NCBI GenBank assembly: GCA_029641185.1 | Contig: JAPWGK010000012.1 | Span: 1,272,991-1,336,990, forward strand | Source: Pseudofabraea citricarpa | Taxonomy: Eukaryota > Ascomycota > Leotiomycetes > Helotiales > Dermateaceae | Length of the DNA: 64,000 nt | Direction of reading: 5' to 3' | Shown here: positions 60,220-64,000 of the stretch, in pieces | How positions within the stretch are numbered: the first letter of the stretch is position 1 | How the letters are laid out: each line of letters starts with the position of its first letter | Notes under the pieces: generated by a model | What the model was told of the DNA's origin: nothing | Databases searched by the model: none | What the model saw: the letters and a program-made list of their open reading frames with translations, nothing else | Translations under genes and position numbers: made by a program

Positions 60220-62160
60220 TTTTTATCCTAGAGGAAAAGATAATTATAAATACTAATAAGTTAGTAAATATATACTTTAACTTAGTTCTAATACTCTTAG
60301 ATTTTATTATCTTATATAATACTCTTAATAAGCTTAAGAATAAGCTTTATCTTACTAAATAATAAGCCGTCTTTAAGCTAATAATAAAGTATTAGTATAA
60401 ACTTTATATAAAGCTAAGCTTATCTAAATACCCTTTTACTTTTAATAATTTAGTTATCTCTAATAATCTAAAGGATATATAACTTATAAAATAAGATATT
60501 ATTAGTAAAATAATATAATAATAAGCTAAGACTCTTATAACTCTAGAGTATAATTACTTCTTATTTAATATACTTAATAATAAAGATAAAGTAGTTACTT
60601 TTATCTTTAAAGTTTTATATAATATATTTCTAAAGGAAAATTTACTTTAGGTACTAAAGATATATATTATAAATTAGGTCTACCTAATAATACTTAAAAT
60701 CTTTTACTAGAATATTATAATTATCTAATTATTATTTATAAGTCTTATTATATTACTTTTATAAAACTTACGTCTTCTTTTATAAATTCCTTAGTTTTCT
60801 TATTTATTATCCGGCTATTAACTTTAGCCTTAAAAGGAAGTTCTAAGTTAGGAAAATAAGAAAAAGATTATACTAGATATCTTATTTAACTTCTTAAATA
60901 AGAATAAATTAAAGGTAAGAAAATATATTTATAATCACTTAAAGAAGATCTTAGTTTTATAAAAGAATCTTTATATTAAGAAGTAAGAAAAGAAGCTCTA
61001 GTTTATTAATTACCTTCTAGTAAGTTTATCCTTTTACTTTATAAGATTTTACTAAGTATTAACTAAGTATTTATAGAACTTAATATATAATATAAAGAAC
61101 TTATTTTATATTTATTAAAAAAAAGAAGTTATTACTAGTAATCTTAAGTTTATTTAGAAAAAGCTTCTAAAGTTTATAAATATTATCTTAGAAGATTAGA
61201 TTTATAAGTTAAAGTAATACTATAAACTTTATAGTTAAGAAGATTATTCTAGTAACTCCTAAGTTAAAGGTAATTAATTATTAAGTAATATAAGCTTTTT
61301 ATCTACTAGTATTTTAACTCCTAGTTATTAGACTCGATTATAAAGTCGAGTTTTAATCTAGCTTCTTACTTCTAATACTAGGATTATATTACTTATTACT
61401 CTAACTAGATTAAAGAAAACTAATCTAATATTCTAGTTAAGAAATATAAGTAATTATATTATTAAGTTAAGTTATACTTACTTTTCTTAGTAAGAAGAGA
61501 AGAATAATAAGATTATAGCTTTAAAGAATCTAATTATAGATCTAAAGATAATATAAGTATTTCTAAGATATTATTACTCTTATAGTTAATAAGAGCTATT
61601 AATTCCTTTAATACTAGTAACTTTAATCTATATAATAAAGCTATTAATTAATAGGCTAAGAATATAAGTATAAATATTAATAACGATTCCTATAATAAAA
61701 ATAATAATTAGGAAAAAGAAGAAGAAAAAGAATTCCTTTTTATTTTCTTATCTTATAAAATATACTCTTAGTAAGAAGATCCTTATATACCTAAAAAATA
61801 CTCTAAAGTATTCTTTTAGTCCTAATAATAACTAGATCTCTTTCTCCTTTAAAGTAATTATACTATAATACTTTTAATATTACCTTTGCTTTTTTATTAT
61901 CTTTTAGAGAGCTAAAAGCTCTTATAAAATTATTCTTATATTCTCTTTATATTAAGAGAGCCTTTTTTACGCCTATTATATTACTTAATTATTCTTATCC
62001 TTTAGGTAATAGATATTATTCTTATATTATTAGTTTTAATTACTTAAAGTATTATATTCGTATAAGTAATTTATTTCTAACTTATATAACCTTAGCTAAT
62101 ATTATCCTAGCCTAAGTATTTTAATAAGCTAGATATTTTTATTCTTAAGATTTAAATAAG
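60220..62160 (+). pseudogene. Possible antisense ORF of 13.5-kb element, copy 3
   Basis: The third instance of the plus-strand frame described at 32850-34790. Here several single-base indels (for example CTAAAGATAATATAAG against CTAAAAGATAATATAAG near 61540) shift the frame, so this copy alone would not reveal it. Confidence 0.3.
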
Positions 62161-63569
62161 ATATTTATATTATATTACCTTTATAATACTAAGAATAAAA
62201 AGGATAAAATAACTAAGAGACTAAATAAGTACTTAAGTAATCTCTAGATTTCGTTATATTATTATACGTGTTTAAAATAAATTATACTAGTAATTTATAA
62301 TCGCTTTTATAAGAAGGACTTCTTATTATTTCTAAGGGTTTACTTAGAGCTTTTATAAAGCTTATAAAAAGTATAATAAGACTTCTAGAAGTCTTAAGAA
62401 AGCCTCTTATATAAAGAAAGAAGCTTATTACTAATACTTATATTATTATTATTCTTATATTTACTTTTACTTATTACCTTCTATTAAACCTAGTAATAAT
62501 AATAATTAAAATAATTAATTCGCCTTTATAATAATTTTAATAAATTTAAGAAGTTACTAAGTAGAACTTTATATATAATCTAAGAGTCTTAGTAAGAAAT
62601 CCTTTTATATTTTACTCTTATAAAGTCTTTTACTTAAGTTTTATAATAAAAATATTTCTAGTTTAAAGTTTTATTTTTTTAATACTCTAGTCCTTATATA
62701 TAATTATATATTTAGATAAATAAATAGATTTATACTTATAAAATTAAAGTATTATTTTACTTAATAAATTTATAATATTCTTATCTTATATTTATATAAA
62801 TTCTATTTAAAATTATTTAAAGAATTACCTAGGTAGGCTTATTAATAATACCTAGAGTACTTAATATAATAACTTAGTAATGAACTTCCTAGAATCTTTA
62901 TTATAGCTTTTAATCCCTAAAGGACTTTTTATAATTTAAGAATCTTTCTTTTCTTCCTCTTTATATACTAGTCGTCCCTTAACTATAAAAAAGAAATAAA
63001 TAAAGAAATAATACTTAAATTAAGAAATTAAACTAAACTTAAATAAATAATATATAAAAAATAATAATAATAATATAAAAGGAAATTTATTAGTAAAAGT
63101 ATTAAATAAAAGAACCTCTAAAAGATATTTTAACCCTTAAGCCGAATATAATTCTTCCTTTAAAAATACTAGGTATTAAAATATTAATATTAGGCTAGAG
63201 ATAAAAAAGATACCTTAAGAAGAAGCGTCTTACTCTTAGTCCTTTTATATATTATTATTAGTTATATTATAGCTAGTTTCTTATCTTAATTATACTTACT
63301 AGCTTTCTTTTTATATAAAATTAATCTTTATTATTTATTAAGTTCTTATTATCTAAAAATCTCTTTTATATAAGTAGCTTATATAATTACTTAGGATCGT
63401 ATAATAAAGCGTTCCTTCTAGTAACTTTTTTTTTAGTATCTTTAATAATTATATTAATCTTATTATTACTAGCTTCCTCTAAAGAGATTTCTTATAATTA
63501 TCTTACTAATTTATCTCTAGCTATACTTAGAAGTTGCCTTAATTATTAGGCTACTCTTATAATTTATAA

Positions 63570-64000
63570 AGAGACTTTTAAAGACTAGGTAAGTTACTAT
63601 ACACTTTATCTTAGGCTTATAAAGGCTTATTAGGTCTCTAAGTTCTAAATCGATATTAGTAATCTAATAATACCTTATTTTAGAAGGCTTAATATTATTA
63701 ATAGGAATATAAATATTTCTCTTAAATAAATTTTTTTAATTTATATCTTATATAAGTATTAAAAAAGAAGTATATTTATTTATTACTAAGCTAATAAGTA
63801 TCCTTCTTATTATAGCTTTTAAAATTTATATATAAGTCTTTTTACCTAAAATTAACGCTATTATTTTAATATATTAGCTTCTTATATATATTAAATATAA
63901 GAATAATATCCTTTTAAGGAGTATTCCTTTTATAAAGATAAAATATAAGTATAGCTTCTTTAATTCTTCGTAATTATATTATTTTATTATAGCTCTAGTA
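63570..64000 (-). pseudogene. pol C-terminal end, 13.5-kb element copy 3
   Basis: It matches the pol 3' end of copy 2 (about 36200-36640) with indels. Only the C-terminal extension and part of the post-integrase domain fall inside the window. Confidence 0.5.

Larger units (their letters stand above)
886..64000. other. RIP-saturated AT-rich repeat block
   Basis: CA and TG are almost absent on both strands over 63 kb while TA is extremely common. On the plus strand I noticed only four ATG triplets (about 42232, 51592, 55177 and 62880) and only a few minus-strand ones (CAT near 23487, 23537, 49496). CG is still present in many places (TACG, CTCG), so this is not simple CpG-methylation decay, which would create TG/CA. 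The pattern is that of repeat-induced point mutation, C to T mainly at CpA on either strand, known from filamentous ascomycetes. Differences between repeat copies are mainly C/T and G/A. Such blocks are typically heterochromatic, including centromeric or subtelomeric regions. Confidence 0.95.
58801..64000 (-). mobile_element. 13.5-kb Gypsy-type LTR element, copy 3, truncated by window end
   Basis: It starts with the 3' LTR (58801-59102) and aligns with 31433-36640 of copy 2 to the window edge. It therefore holds the LTR, the whole 3' tail and the first part (C-terminal end) of pol. Flanks outside the LTR differ from both other insertions. From about 61200 onward it differs from copy 2 by many one-base insertions and deletions, unlike the transitions seen elsewhere. 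The 5' LTR and most of pol must lie beyond 64000 if the copy is complete. Confidence 0.9.

Noticed and set aside
886..64000. Mitochondrial genome fragment (very AT-rich)
   Set aside because: Mitochondrial DNA is not depleted of CA/TG and would show tRNAs, rRNAs and respiratory genes. Here there are nested LTR elements with target duplications.

Overview
The window is almost entirely a filamentous-ascomycete (Pezizomycotina) repeat block destroyed by repeat-induced point mutation (RIP). Only bases 1 to about 885 have ordinary composition. From there to 64000 the dinucleotides CA and TG, and with them nearly every ATG, are missing, TA is in large excess, and G+C is very low (about a quarter or less by eye). 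Once former CAA, CAG and TGG codons are read through as TAA/TAG, former TGT/CAT as TAT, and former GAT as AAT, transposon proteins reappear. I see no intact gene in the RIP block and no rRNA, tRNA or CRISPR. The species cannot be told from this sequence.

Layout. 1-885: unique, unmutated flank. About 890-3390: mutated sequence containing the right part of a terminal-inverted-repeat element. 3391-45989: a Ty3/Gypsy chromovirus-like element (net about 6.3 kb) split by two insertions. A Ty1/Copia element (3696-26478, net about 7.7 kb) sits in its 5' LTR, and a second retroelement (31433-44900) sits in its integrase. The Copia element is itself split by another copy of that second retroelement (4278-19353). 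The repeated invader is an unusually large (about 13.5 kb) Gypsy-type element with exactly 300-bp LTRs. A third copy, in reverse orientation, starts at 58801 and runs off the window. 45990-58800 holds a minus-strand hAT transposase relic, unclassified mutated sequence, a second inverted-repeat element end, and a field of palindromes and minisatellites (53.6-57.5 kb).

The order of insertion is readable from nesting, LTR pairs and 5-bp target duplications: Gypsy first, then Copia, then the 13.5-kb element twice. Differences between paired LTRs are mainly C/T and G/A, as expected if RIP acted after insertion. The most unusual item is the 13.5-kb family. It carries about 4.5 kb beyond the end of pol, including a long stop-poor frame on the antisense strand seen in all copies, and one copy has an exact 1579-bp tandem duplication of its tail plus LTR.
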